From Sisyra terminalis (Eukaryota > Arthropoda > Insecta > Neuroptera > Sisyridae): a stretch of 64,000 nucleotides of DNA. The notes under the pieces are model-generated. The model had not been told where the DNA came from. It saw nothing but the letters and a program-made list of their open reading frames with translations, and made no database searches. This document shows positions 14,101-25,137 of this stretch, one piece after another. How positions within the stretch are numbered: the stretch's first letter is position 1; each line of letters opens with the position of its first letter. Both the position numbers and the translations under genes were made by a program. The stretch lies in contig OY292274.1 in the NCBI GenBank assembly GCA_958496175.1, forward strand, positions 71,248,630 through 71,312,629. Direction: 5' to 3'.

Positions 14101-15265
14101 GGGAAGTGTTCATCCTATAAACCGCATTTTCAACCCTTAAACGTGGTTTGTTTTGGGAAAAATTTGCACAGCATGTACAGTTGGACTTAACTTTCGATTA
14201 GCGGTCTAAAAAAAATTTTTTTAATTTGACGGTTTTCGGTAAAAATCAACGATGGTTAACCCACGGTTTTTTTTTGCCTGAAATTTTTTTGTTTTGAAAT
14301 TTAAAAAAATTGTTATATTATCATTCTATACATTCTTACGAACCCGTAACTGCCTTTGGTTCGAAAATCATCCCTTATATAACGATGGTACATGCAATTG
14401 CTGAAGAAGCCACATTCGTCTCTCCCTCTTAGTGGGAAGTGTTCATCCTATAAACCGCATTTTCAACCCTTAAACGTGGTTTGTTTTGGGAAAAATTTGC
14501 ACAGCATGTACAGTTGGACTTACACTTTCGATTGCCGGTCTAAAAAAAATTTTTTTAATTTAACGGTTTTCGTGAAAAATCAACGATGGTTAACCCACGG
14601 TTTTTTTTGGCCTATAATTTTTTTGTTTCGAAATCGAAAAAAATTGTTATATTATCATTCTATACATTCTTACGAACCCGAAACTGCCTTTGGTTCGAAA
14701 ATCATCCCTTATATAACGATGGTACATGCAATTGCTGAAGAAGCCACATTCGTCTCTCCCTCTTAGTGGGAAGTGTTCATCCTATAAACCGCATTTTCAA
14801 CCCTTAAACGTGGTTTGTTTTGGGAAAAATTTGCACAGCACGTACAGTTGGACTTACACTTTCGATTGCCGGTCTAAAAAAATTTTTTTTAATTTGACGG
14901 TTTTCGTGAAAAATCAACGATGGTTAACCCACGGTTTTTTTTTGCCTAAAATTTTTTTGTTTTGAAATTTAAAAAAATTGTTATAATATCGTTCTATACA
15001 TTGTTACGAACCCGAAACTGCCTTTGGTTCGAAAATCATCCCTTATATAACGATGGTACATGCAATTGCTGACGAAGCCACATTCGTCTCTCCCTCTTAG
15101 TGGGAAGTGTTCATCCTATAAACCGCATTTTCAACCCTTAAACGTGGTTTGTTTTGGGAAAAATTTGCACAGCATGTACAGTTGGACTTATACTTTCGAT
15201 TGGCGGCCTAAAAAAATTTTTTTTAATTTGACGATATTCGTGGAAAATCAACAATGGTTAACTAA
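11141..15265. repeat. 334 bp satellite array, third block
   Basis: About twelve further monomers of the same family. Variant order shows that parts of this block were copied from elsewhere in the array. The variant with TATTATCGTCCTATACATTG occurs near 5738 and near 12985. Near-identical units with TGCAATTTCTGAAG start at 11389 and 12725, four units apart. The block ends at the second copy of the spacer segment. Confidence 0.96.
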
Positions 15266-15716
15266 CGGTTTTTTTTTCGAATATTGGTTTGGTTTCGATT
15301 GGAAAATAATTTGTATATTATCGTTAAAAACCTTTTTGCGAAACCACAGTTGTAAAAATGATTAATATTTGAAACTTCGTGCGTAATATTTTGACCGTAA
15401 GGTACCGCACTCTATGTCAAAATAAAATAAGTGAACTAAAGGCTTCATATACATATCACACAGATGGCGTCACATTTTTAGCCAGGATTTAAACATCAAA
15501 ATGTCATAATTTTAAAAAATATCCAAACAAAATTGCAAAGTTCAGACAAAATTGCAAAAGCATAATCCGATAATTGGGATGGTTATGTGATGAATTTTAC
15601 GAAATGCATAATAAGAAATGCATACCACAAATGTAATTGTTGAACAAGTCACGTTCGGCTCTCCCTCTGAGTGGGCGGAATTCATCCCTTAAACCGCGTT
15701 TTCATCCCTAAAACGT
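15266..15716. repeat. Non-satellite spacer segment inside the array, copy 2
   Basis: Near-identical to the segment at 10690-11140 over its whole length, with only a few substitutions (for example GGCGTCACA in place of GGCGTGACA). Its flanking satellite units also match those of copy 1. It therefore spread as part of a larger array duplication and not by independent insertion. Confidence 0.9.
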
Positions 15717-16085
15717 GGTTTGTTTTGGGAAAAATGTGCACAGCATGTTCAGTTGTACTTACACTTTCGATTGGCGGTCTAAAAAAAATTTTTTTAATTT
15801 GACGGTTTTCGTGAATAATCAACGATGGTTAACCCACGGTTTTTTTTGGCCTATAATTTTTTTGTTTCGAAATCGAAAAAAATTGTTATATTATCATTCT
15901 ATACATTCTTACGAACCCGAAACTGTCTTTGGTTCGAAAATCATCCCTTATATAACGATGGTACATGCAATTGCTGAAGAAGCCACATTCGTCTCTCCCT
16001 CTTAGTGGGAAGTGTTCATCCTATAAACCGCATTTTCAACCCTTAAACGTGGTTTGTTTTGGGAAAAATAAGCACGTCATGTTCT
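15717..16085. repeat. Last well-preserved satellite monomers of the array
   Basis: One full and one partial 334 bp unit follow spacer copy 2. Similarity stops after GGGAAAAATAAGCACG, where unrelated sequence and a MITE-like element begin. Confidence 0.9.
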
Positions 16086-16100
16086 GGTGTACTTGCATGC

Positions 16101-16246
16101 TTTATAAATTACACAGGTCGCTCCATTAGAAAAAATATGACGTCTTACGAAGAATTTTGAAATTTGAATCATTCGGAAGATATGTACAAATTTCTTCTGT
16201 ATACGTCACGTAGCGCATGAGGCCACTTTTGTATTTTATTAACCTT
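16101..16246. mobile_element. MITE-like palindromic element (CAAGGTTTATAAA family), diverged copy
   Basis: The left end TTTATAAATTACACAGGTCG and the right end GGCCACTTTTGTATTTTATT are imperfect inverted repeats. Internal blocks TGACGTCTTACGAAGAATTT and TACGTCACGTAGCGCATGAG recur in the copies at 28264-28417 and 60615-60847. There is no room for a transposase, so it is non-autonomous. The superfamily cannot be assigned because no target-site duplication is clear. Confidence 0.75.
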
Positions 16247-16329
16247 GTTCGTCTTATATCTTTTATATTAATCCAAAAAACTAACCTTAAATTTGTATGT
16301 CTTTTTCGAAAAAAACCAACGATGTTTAA

Positions 16330-16710
16330 CTGACGGTTTTTTTTTTTCAAATAAAGGTTTGGTTTCGATTGGAAAATATTTTGTTATACTACCGTTAAAA
16401 AGCTTTTAGCGAAACCAAAGTTGTAAAAATGTTTAATATTTGAAACTTCGTGCGCAATATTTTGACCGTAAGGTACCGCACTCTGTGTCAAAATAAAATA
16501 AGTGAACTAAAAGCTTCATATACATATCACACAGATGGCGTCACATTTTTAGTCAGAATTTAAACTTCAAAATGTCATTAAAATTTTAAAAAATACTCCA
16601 AACTATTGTTCAGACAACACTGCAAAAGCATGATCCGAAAATTGGTATGGCAATTTGAGGAATTTCACGAAAAGCATAATAAGAAATGCATACGACAAAT
16701 TAGAAGACGT
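16330..16710. repeat. Diverged third copy of the spacer segment
   Basis: Matches 10690-11090 with more substitutions and small indels. Shared landmarks are TTTGGTTTCGATTGGAAAAT, TTTTGACCGTAAGGTACCGC, CACACAGATGGCGTCACATT and GCATAATAAGAAATGCATAC. It lies at the decaying edge of the satellite array. Confidence 0.85.
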
Positions 16711-17690
16711 TACCAGCACTTGAATTTTGGGGGTTAGTTATGGCACTTTGATGGTCGGTTTCGAAACTTCACAAGGTTTAGTTTCGTAAAAAATTTTATT
16801 GCCCGTGCAGATGGACTAATATTTTCCAAATACCTCCTTAAAAAAAACCAACATTATAATATGACGATTATCCTGAATAATCATCGATTGTTAACCCACG
16901 ATTTTTCTGAGCGAAAGAATGTGTTTCGATTCGAAATCACAATGTGTCGATATATTATCGTTAAATACATTATAACGAACCCAAACCGGGCCTTGGCCCG
17001 ACAATTATCCCTTACTTAGTGGGGTTACAAGCTCTTAAAGTTCGGATTCTTTATCGATTGCTTCTGCCACTTTGGAGGTCGATTTCATCCCTTAAACGTG
17101 GTTTGTTTTGGGAAACATTTGCACAGCATGCACAGATGGCCTTAAACTTTCGATTGGCATCGTATAAAAAAATAAAAAAAATTGGCGATTTTCGTGAAAA
17201 ATCAACGATGGTTAACCCACGGTTTTTTTTTACTAAAAAATTGTATGTTTCATATTCGAAAAAGATTGTTATATTATCGTTCTATACATTGTTACGAACC
17301 CGAAACTACTTTTGGTTCGGAAATCATCCCTTATATAACGATGTTACTTGCGATTGAAATTTGTATGGATTTCTATGATTTCTTCTGCCACTTTGATTGT
17401 CGATTTCATCCCTCAAATGAGCTTTGTTTTTGGAAAAATTTGCACAGATGGATGTATACTTTCGATTGGCATCCGGAAAAAAAATTAAATTTGAGGATTT
17501 TCGTGAAAAATCAACAATGGTTAACCCACGGTTTTTTTGACTAGAAAAAAGTGTTTGTTTCGAATTCAAATTGATTTGTGATATTTTCTGTTGGTACTAT
17601 GTTACGATCACGAAACTATGCATGGTTCGGAATCATCCCTTATTTGACGTTGTTACAAATTATAGAAGTCAGCGATGATTTCTGAAAATG
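16711..17690. repeat. Diverged satellite monomers at the array edge
   Basis: About three degenerate units of the same satellite. Recognisable pieces are TTAAACGTGGTTTGTTTTGG near 17093, CAACGATGGTTAACCCACGG near 17202 and a shorter version near 17511, with AACCCGAAACTACTTTTGGTT between them. Many indels show that they no longer homogenise with the main array. Confidence 0.85.
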
Positions 17691-18369
17691 TGTACATTTT
17701 TTCGTCAATCGTGGAATTTTTTTATAAATTTGAAATTTTTTGCCGCAGACATGTATTAAAAATGATGCTTGACTTTGAAGGACATCCAAAATATTCTTAT
17801 GAATCTTCGATCGTTTTGTTATGTTACGTTATTTTGAAGTGATTGTTTATTTTATGGATATTTTTAAATGCTCCATTGCTTTTTATTGATAACCAAGAAT
17901 AAAGTAGAATGGAATAATAGAAAATATTTTTTCCTTAAGTAAATTAAATTTGTACGCAGTCGTACACACTGCCAACTCATTGAAGCTCGTTTTCCAAATT
18001 TTAAAATTCAAGTTTTAATATTTAATTGAGCAATTAATATCGGTTTGTAAAATAAAACATTTAATTATTAAACTTTGAAACTTCCATGTATACATCAATG
18101 TACAGCGGGTTGCATATACATATCATTAATAGCGACCTCATCGCCTTTACTAATCCAAATGATTTCTTTTTTCAATATAAATGCAAACATGAGTCTTGAG
18201 TCTGGTCTGAAAAAAAAATTTTATCCGTAAAACTACCAAAATTGATTTATGAAATAGTTCGAAAACTTTTACATTAATTCATGGGGATATAATTCTCATA
18301 TTTTACTCCGCAAAAAACTGTGTCAAGTTAAAATTCTCCGAACGTTTATCTTATCGCTTATCAATTGGG
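17691..18369. other. Intergenic region upstream of ELMO
   Basis: AT-rich, apparently single-copy DNA between the repeat edge and the ELMO promoter. I see no gene, RNA gene or clear repeat in it. Confidence 0.6.
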
Positions 18370-18406
18370 TATATAAAAAACGTGAATCATTCAGAAAATG
18401 TCAGTC
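18370..18406 (+). promoter_or_regulatory. Putative core promoter of ELMO: TATA box and insect initiator
   Basis: TATATAAA begins at 18370. A perfect arthropod initiator, TCAGTC, lies at 18401-18406. With transcription starting at the initiator A (18403), the TATA box starts at -33, the expected spacing, and the 5' leader is about 44 nt to the ATG at 18447. No downstream promoter element is evident. Confidence 0.65.
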
Positions 18407-18446
18407 TCTTATTGCACTTATTCTTGTAATTATTTTCCGTTGTAAA

Positions 18447-21400
18447 ATGCGTCCAGAATCGTCGGACATTGTCTCGGTGGCGGTTGATGTTCAGGGCGAG
18501 AAGCAATTACGAAAAATTAACGTTAAACAACCGTTACACTCCATTATTGAAGAAATTGTCGGCGAAAATGAAATGGTATGTACCGAAACAGAATCTAATG
18601 TTTGTAATGATATTATATTTAAACTTTAAGATGGGCAATGTCGAAGATTTTGGTCTTTTATTGACCCACATTAAGACGAACAAAACTACTAGCAAATATG
18701 TGACGGAACTAAATCGGAACAGGACAATGTTGGACGGATGTGAATACAAGTTGGTTGAGTCTCCCGAAAAATTTTTACGCAATATTTTTGAAATAATTCA
18801 CCGCAAAGAAAATCGACATGACGGCTTGGAGAGATTGCATTCGCAGTTGTACGACGAAACTATTGTTAAATATTTATGTAATTTTTTGTTAACTGTCGAC
18901 TCAACTGGAAATATTTCTCTAGAAAAACGAAATTTTTAAAGAAATATTCGCAGTGAAAATCTTCACAATTTTTTTTTTTACTTATTTTTTTTGGTTTAGA
19001 CGAGTTGGGATACTATGAGGATATCTTTACGTTGATAATCAAGGAAACTTTATCTGACTTTGAAGCAACTGCGTGTCTTCATACCATCTTTAAACTACTT
19101 AAGTTCAAATACATACAAAACGTAGAGAGAATTTTGGTGAAGCAAATAATAAAAAAGTTATTCACCAAAAACACAGACGTTTCCTATGTCGCAATTTTAT
19201 GCCTTAATCAAATTATGAAAATGAAACACTCGGCCCAATTCTACGATTTGATAACGACAAAAGTAAAAGATTTGCTTAATACCCGAATAGTTTTGTAAAA
19301 AATAATATTTTCAGGTCCAAATTAAAGCGATTTTGTTGCCACTTTTAACGACAGCCACGCAAGTAAACTTTCCGGAACTGCAGTTGGGAGTGATAACGTT
19401 AATTAACACTTTTGTTAAAGCCAATAATGATCCGATACAACGATATACGATGATCAATATAATGAATGAAATTCGAGATCATATTTACAATGACATAATC
19501 GAGAGAATATCGAGTCAAACATTCAATTTACCAAAATTAAAATATCAGTTTGAAAAAGAACTCAGTATTTACCAAGGATATATTCTAAGGTATCGGTATT
19601 CAGCATTGAATTAAACCGCCCGCTTTTTTAAACTCTTAATTTTAGTTTATGTGCAGAAAAATTGGACACAAAAATCAATTTAATGGATTCATCAAATATT
19701 CAACTATCCTATTTAAATGAAGAGCCTCAAATTATTAATTCCAATGATGCGTTAAAAACTCGAGCCATATCAATGGTAGATTATGAATTAAACGACAAGC
19801 ATAAGTATTTACGACAAACATTTATCGTGGAAAAAAGCCAACAACGCTAAACTGTTATACTATATACCTTTTTTAAGATTTTACTTGGGACAGGACTTTC
19901 CGGAAAGTCCCAAACTGCAAGAAGATTCCGACTTTTTCTATAAAATGCCGTCGATTTTAAATCTAAACGAAGCGATTAATTTGGACATTAAAATCGAACG
20001 GGAAACCCCGAAATCATTGCACACGGTCGCCTCTAAAATCAGTTATTTTGAATCCCACTCGTCCAGTTCTTCGTCGTCGACCGGCTCGAAATTGGCTCCA
20101 TCGAAACACCAAAGCTTTCCGAAAAATGGCAACAGACCAAAGACTGCGTTACGATCGACCCGGTCGGATGGAGTCCAATCGGCCACGGATAAAACTCTGC
20201 ACGAAACACATCGACAAAATGGGATTTTGATTAGTGAATTAACGTTAGAATGTTTGGGTAAGCTTGATCGATATTCTGATTACGATACTGGTGGATTCAG
20301 GGTGGGAAGTTTAACGCAAAGTGTGTCTGGAGATTGAGCCCATCTGAGTCCACTATTAGATCGAGATCTACTCTCTTGGCTTTGGTTCTAATTTATTGAT
20401 TTATAATTTACAGTTTACTTCAAAAGTCGTTTTCGTCAAAGCTTTACAACGGCAATGATTGAAGGAAACTGTTACGAGCCAGGCTTTTACGTAACCAGCG
20501 AAAAGTATAAATTTTATTTCCTTTACAAAAAAAAAATCAGAATTTCTTATTGCAAAATAATCGAGTCTTCGTAACAATTACACTAAATAAAAATTCTCGA
20601 CTCAAACTCTGATTTTTTTTTTGATTTGGAAGGACAATCTACAACAATTTTTCATCGATTGAAATACTTTTAGAATAATCAACATAATCAACAATGAATT
20701 ACATATCAATAAACCACCACAAGCGGAAAGCACTTCATACTGTCCGCTAGCATTTCAAGCCGGGACCAACGAGCCCTTTATTCAGGAACTGTTTTGTCGA
20801 TTTATTTGGCTGTTGGTGCGAACCAGAGGCGAAATGCACGCGAGAAATTTTCTCGACGACCAATTAAAAGTAGCACCGATTGCATTTTATATGGGGGGTG
20901 GTAGTAATTGATTGAGTTTTTACCGGTGGTTTTAGGTCATGGAAGTGGTGGAAAAGAAAATCAGTATTATTCTGTCGACCAAACCGCTTACGTTTCACGA
21001 TCTTACCAGAAATATGAAAGATTTGTCATACTCACGTATTTGTTATATATGGCAGGTATTGATGAAAATTTTGAGAGGGCTAGTGGGGTAAAGGGGAAAT
21101 ATTAACATGTAATACACGTGAAAGGGTCGAGCAGGATTCACATGGCGAGTTGGCCCCCAAATAGGGGAACCTATATCGAAACTTATGTCAAAATATCGGC
21201 TTGATATACAAACACATTTTATATACTTTTCGCGACCAAATTCCTCTTTGACCTGGAGATATGAGCAAAAATATCCCCTCACATGGCTATTTTTCAAAGT
21301 TATATACCTCAAAAACTAATTAAGCTAGAGAAGTGAAACCAACCCGAGGCTTTAGATTATTTTACAGAGTATATCATATATTTTTTTTGAAATTTTTAGA

Positions 21401-23952
21401 AAAAAAAATTTTTTTTATGTATTCTCTGAAAATGACAATCACGAAAAAAATATATTTTATGCTTCTCAATGAGCACTATAACTCATAAAAATTGTGTGAA
21501 AAAATAGTTGGTGCAGCACTTTGAAAAAAAATTAAATGTGACTTACGCCTAATAGTATACCTCGGGTTTATTTTTTTTTCGAAGTGTTGCACCAACTTTT
21601 TTTTCCCCAAAACTTCAAAAAAACAAAGGCCACATAGAGGAGCAAAACATATATTATTTTTAAGATTGTAAGTCTAAGGAAGCATAAAAAAAAATTTTTT
21701 TTTTTTTTGTTTTTCTATATTTACTCTTAAGATGATTACTTTCAAGTTCAAAATAATTGATCCCAAAAGAAAAAAAAACAACTAGTTTTTAATTTTTATT
21801 AAAATAAGAATGAATGCAATTGTTGAAGAAGCCACTTTCGTCTCTCCCTCTGCGTGGGAAGTGTTCATCCCTTAAACCACATTTTCATCCCTTAAACGTG
21901 GTTTGTTTTGGGAAAAATTTGCACAGCATGTACAGTTGGACTTATACTTTCGATTGGCGTTCTAAAAAAAAATAAAAAAAATTGACGATTTTCGTGAAAA
22001 ATCAACGATGGTTAGCCCACGGTTTTATTTGGCTAAAAAATTTTATGTTTCGAATTCGAAAAAGATTGTTATATTATGGTTAAATACATTGTTACAAACC
22101 CGAAACTGCCCTTGGTTCGACAATCATCCCTTACTTAGTGGGGTTACAAGCTCTTAAATTTCGGATTCTGTATCGATTGCTTCTACCACTTTGGAGGTCG
22201 GTTTCATCCCTTAAACGTTGTTTGTTTTGGGAAAAATTTGCACAGCGTGTGCAGTTGGACTTATGCTTTCGACTGGCGGCCTAAAAAAAACTTTTTTAAA
22301 TTTGACCATTTTCGTGAAAAATCAACTATGGTTAACCCACGGTTTTTTTTGGCGAAAAATCTTTTTGTTTCGAAATCGAAAAAGATTACTATATTATCGT
22401 TCTATACATTGTTACAAACCCGAAACTGCCCTGGGTTCGACAATCATCCCTTACTTAGTGGGGTTACAAGCTCTTCAAGTTCGGATTCTCTATCGATTGC
22501 TTCTGCCACTTTCGAGGTCGAATTCATCCCTTAAACGTGGTTTGTTTTGGAAAAAAATTGCAAAGCATGTACAGTTGGACTTACACTTGCGATTGGCGTC
22601 CTAAAAATTTTTTTTTTAATTTGACGATTTTCGTGAAAAATCAACGATGGTTAACCCACGGTTTTTTTTTTTGCTTAAAATTTTTTTGTTTCGAATTCGA
22701 AAAAGATTGTTATATTATCGTTCTATACATTGTTACGAACCCGAAACTGCCTTTGGTCGAAAATCATCCCTTATATAACGATTGTACATGCAATTGCTGA
22801 AGAAGCCACATTCGTCTCTTCCTCTGAGTGGGAAGTGTTCATCCCCTAAACCGCATTTTCATCCATTAAACGTAGTTTGTTTTGGGAAAAATTTACACAG
22901 CATATGCAGTTGGATTTATACTTTCGATTGGCGGCCTAAAAAAATTTTTTTTAAATTGACCATTTTCGTGAATTGGTCATTTTCGTGAATTTGCCCATAT
23001 CTCCAGGTCAACGAGGATTTTGGTCGCGAAAAGTATATAAAATGTGTTTGTATATCAAGCCGATATTTTGACGTAAGTTTCGATATAGGTTCCTATTTGG
23101 GGACCAACTACCCATGTGGATCCTGGTAGAACCTGTGATTAATATTCTCTCTTGGGAAAGTATTTTCTCGTGTTTTTAGGGAAGAGGGCTTTCCGCCTTG
23201 TCCGTTTAAATGATTAATTATATTTTAGAGAGAACGAAATTTAAAATGGAGACAAGTGTTGTATAAAACTCCGAGCGTTATTGAGTTGGCCGGCATTGTT
23301 GAGCCAGACGTGTTGAATTTATTGCAAAAGCAACGCATGAATTTCCTGTTAAAAGGTAGTACATTAATTAAAGTCGACAAAGAAAAGGTAAGAATTGATA
23401 TGAAAATTTTCGAAAAAAAATTCGAAGCTATATTTAACTGTAGAAAGGGAAATCAAGTTCAATTTTTATGCAACTACTATCCAATCGGCAACAGTTCAAG
23501 ATTAGCGATTGGAACTTTGAGTTGGAAACTTGTTCGTTCGATTATACGTTGATTTCCGTTTTGGAAATCAAATATTTATTGACTGGCAATGCGTGTTCTC
23601 ATGTCAAAGAGCACCGGGTCAAGACGGCAAAATTAGCGTTTTCGTTTCTGCGAGATGATGGTGTTGAATATTGTTTTGAGGCAGAAAATGAAAAGAGTTT
23701 TGATTGGTGGGTGGACGGCGTTAATTTTTTGTTAAGTAAGAAAAACTGAACCGCTTAAAAATTTAAAAATAAAACGCATTTTTTTTTTGTTTAGAGAAGT
23801 CAATGGGAAGTAGTAGTTTTGAGAGAGAAAAAAAGCAATTGATGGAAATCGAATTAACACTTCGTTTGTTAGATGTGGAAGACATTTCTTTACCCACCAG
23901 CAGTCCACCGGAATTGCCGCCTCCGCCACCGTCCTACGATTTTAATTGCTAG
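18447..23952 (+). CDS. Ced-12: ELMO / Ced-12, engulfment and cell motility protein (822 aa, 12 exons)
   Basis: ELMO proteins bind DOCK-family exchange factors to activate Rac in apoptotic-cell engulfment, myoblast fusion and migration. Exons: 18447-18575, 18631-18877, 19000-19262, 19315-19589, 19646-19804, 19878-20257, 20414-20504, 20674-20869, 20936-21055, 23229-23387, 23444-23735, 23795-23952. All junctions are GT/AG, phases agree, and the total is 2469 nt. The order follows the family: an N-terminal Ras-binding-like region (MRPESSDIVSVAV), armadillo-like helices, an ELMO domain ending in YCPLAFQAGTNEPFIQELFC, a helix with STKPLTFHDL and LSY, a PH domain (about residues 650-780, including LLTGNACSHVKE), then LRLLDVEDISLP and a proline-rich tail (ELPPPPPSYDF) of the kind that binds the DOCK SH3 domain. 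At 822 aa it is longer than the usual ~720, mainly because of a Ser-rich insert near residues 415-470. The sequence is divergent for an ELMO. Intron 9 (21056-23228) is filled with repeats. Confidence 0.93.
21507..21597. repeat. Short palindrome within the intronic element
   Basis: GTTGGTGCAGCACTTTGAAA at 21507 is matched in reverse complement by TCGAAGTGTTGCACCAAC ending at 21597. The arms are about 25 bp with a loop of about 40 bp. Confidence 0.75.
21805..22980. repeat. Four diverged satellite monomers inside ELMO intron 9
   Basis: Landmarks of the 334 bp satellite recur in order. GGGAAAAATTTGCACAG-like blocks lie near 21913, 22230, 22550 and 22885, and GGTTAACCCACGG-like blocks lie near 22011, 22329 and 22647. 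The units differ from each other far more than array monomers do, so they form an old, isolated cluster. Confidence 0.9.
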
Positions 23953-24096
23953 TGTGGGACTTATTGGCTTTATTCGAGGTGGAACCAGTATTTGTAGCCG
24001 TGAGAGAAAAAGTTAATTTTGTAAAAACATTTATAAACAATATAAGTTTTTTAAACGACTGAATTTTATTTACAAAAACCCGAAACATTCATACAA

Positions 24097-24142
24097 AATA
24101 AAATTGTAAGTTTTGTACAAATCTCTCAATCATTGCAATAAA
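24097..24142 (+). terminator. Candidate ELMO polyadenylation signals
   Basis: AATAAA occurs at 24097-24102 and again at 24137-24142, about 150 and 190 nt after the stop codon at 23952. Either could direct 3' end formation. Transcript data would decide between them. Confidence 0.45.
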
Positions 24143-25047
24143 CTTGGTAAACTTATATCGTTTTTTTTTTAAATTGTAACCATTTTGGAGCCAAATCTTT
24201 GCTCCAACCAAACATTACATACAAATATTTTATTATTTAAACATTATAAGAAATTTAGGTCACTTCAATTCCTAAATTAAATTATTTCACTGTTTGCTTA
24301 CCCAAAAACTAAACGCAAAAATTAGTTCGATCAGTTTAGTTATTTAAATATATTTTTAATAAAACGAAATCACTCTCAATTATAATAGTAATAATAATAA
24401 TATAATAGTTAATAATAAATTTTATTCTCAAAATATTAATAATGGTGTGTGGTGATTGAAACATTCCCAAGACGTTGCACTGTAAATATTTTAATGCACA
24501 CAATAGATATTGTATTGTTCTAATGTACAGAGAAAGAAAAGAAAGTTTTATCACGTCTCTTATACGACATTATCTTCTTACATATTTATATAATGAATCA
24601 AACCAACATTTTATTTAAGTGGTCCGAAAATAATATTAAAAAAATACAATTACAAGTATTGCAAAAGAAAAGAAAAAAAGATAATAAGATGATCTGTTAA
24701 CAATTTGATTGGATATAAACGATGAGGTATATTTAATATTTATGTACACAATGAACTTTTTGAAAAATTTGAAACATTTATAACAAATAAGTTTTAAGTT
24801 AAATGAATAAATTAATTTTTACAATTTTATCTGCAAATTCCTTATGCCGGGGCATCGGTAATTCATTATCCCGTGTATTTATTTTTTTTTTAGTCCAATA
24901 TACGTTGCTTTATTTTATTGTTTCCCCCACTAAAATTGAGAATCGAATACGTATTATCTATAAAGATATTTGACAAAAAAAAGCAAAATGTTGCATGATT
25001 TGCTTAAATACGACCGTAATTATTTTTTCCTTTTTTCAAAAATTATT
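24143..25047. other. Convergent intergenic region between ELMO and poe 3' ends
   Basis: AT-rich sequence between the two convergent genes, which probably contains parts of their 3' untranslated regions. I see no further gene or RNA. Short open frames here are low-complexity and unsupported. Confidence 0.5.
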
Positions 25048-25053
25048 TTTATT
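25048..25053 (-). terminator. Candidate poe polyadenylation signal
   Basis: TTTATT on the plus strand reads AATAAA on the minus strand, about 85 nt after the poe stop codon. Other A/T-rich candidates lie further downstream. Confidence 0.4.
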
Positions 25054-25137
25054 TTGTTTAGATACCAAATAGCTTGACGTTTGAGTTGTGTGCATAAGAT
25101 TGAAGTTTTGTTTTCTTTTTTTTAGTTTCACAAAAGA

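Larger units (their letters stand above)
21110..23160. mobile_element. Inverted-repeat-bounded element in ELMO intron 9 carrying satellite monomers
   Basis: About 155 bp at 21115-21270 recurs in inverted orientation at 22988-23150. Shared blocks include GATATACAAACACATTTTAT, ACTTTTCGCGACCAAA and GACCTGGAGATATG. Between the arms are an AT-rich stretch with a shorter palindrome and four diverged satellite monomers. The arms look like terminal inverted repeats of a non-autonomous element, but no transposase or unambiguous target-site duplication is visible. Confidence 0.7.

Noticed and set aside
471..16005. Dozens of repeated open frames of 64-124 codons starting MQLLKKPHS or MTVFVKNQ
   Set aside because: They are the satellite monomer read in one frame. 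The unit length usually is not a multiple of three, the frames begin and end at the same monomer positions, many units have stops, and there are no splice, promoter or domain signs of a gene family.
19290..19314. A 25-nt ultra-short intron in ELMO using the donor GTTTTG
   Set aside because: A better donor, GTAAAA at 19263, gives a 52 nt intron in the same phase and a gap-free match to the ELMO family.
21036..21055. Alternative exon 9 donor CGTATTTG at 21036 in ELMO
   Set aside because: It gives phase 1, which no acceptor at exon 10 can satisfy. The donor at 21056 is phase 0 and extends the family match (ICYIWQ joined to RERN).
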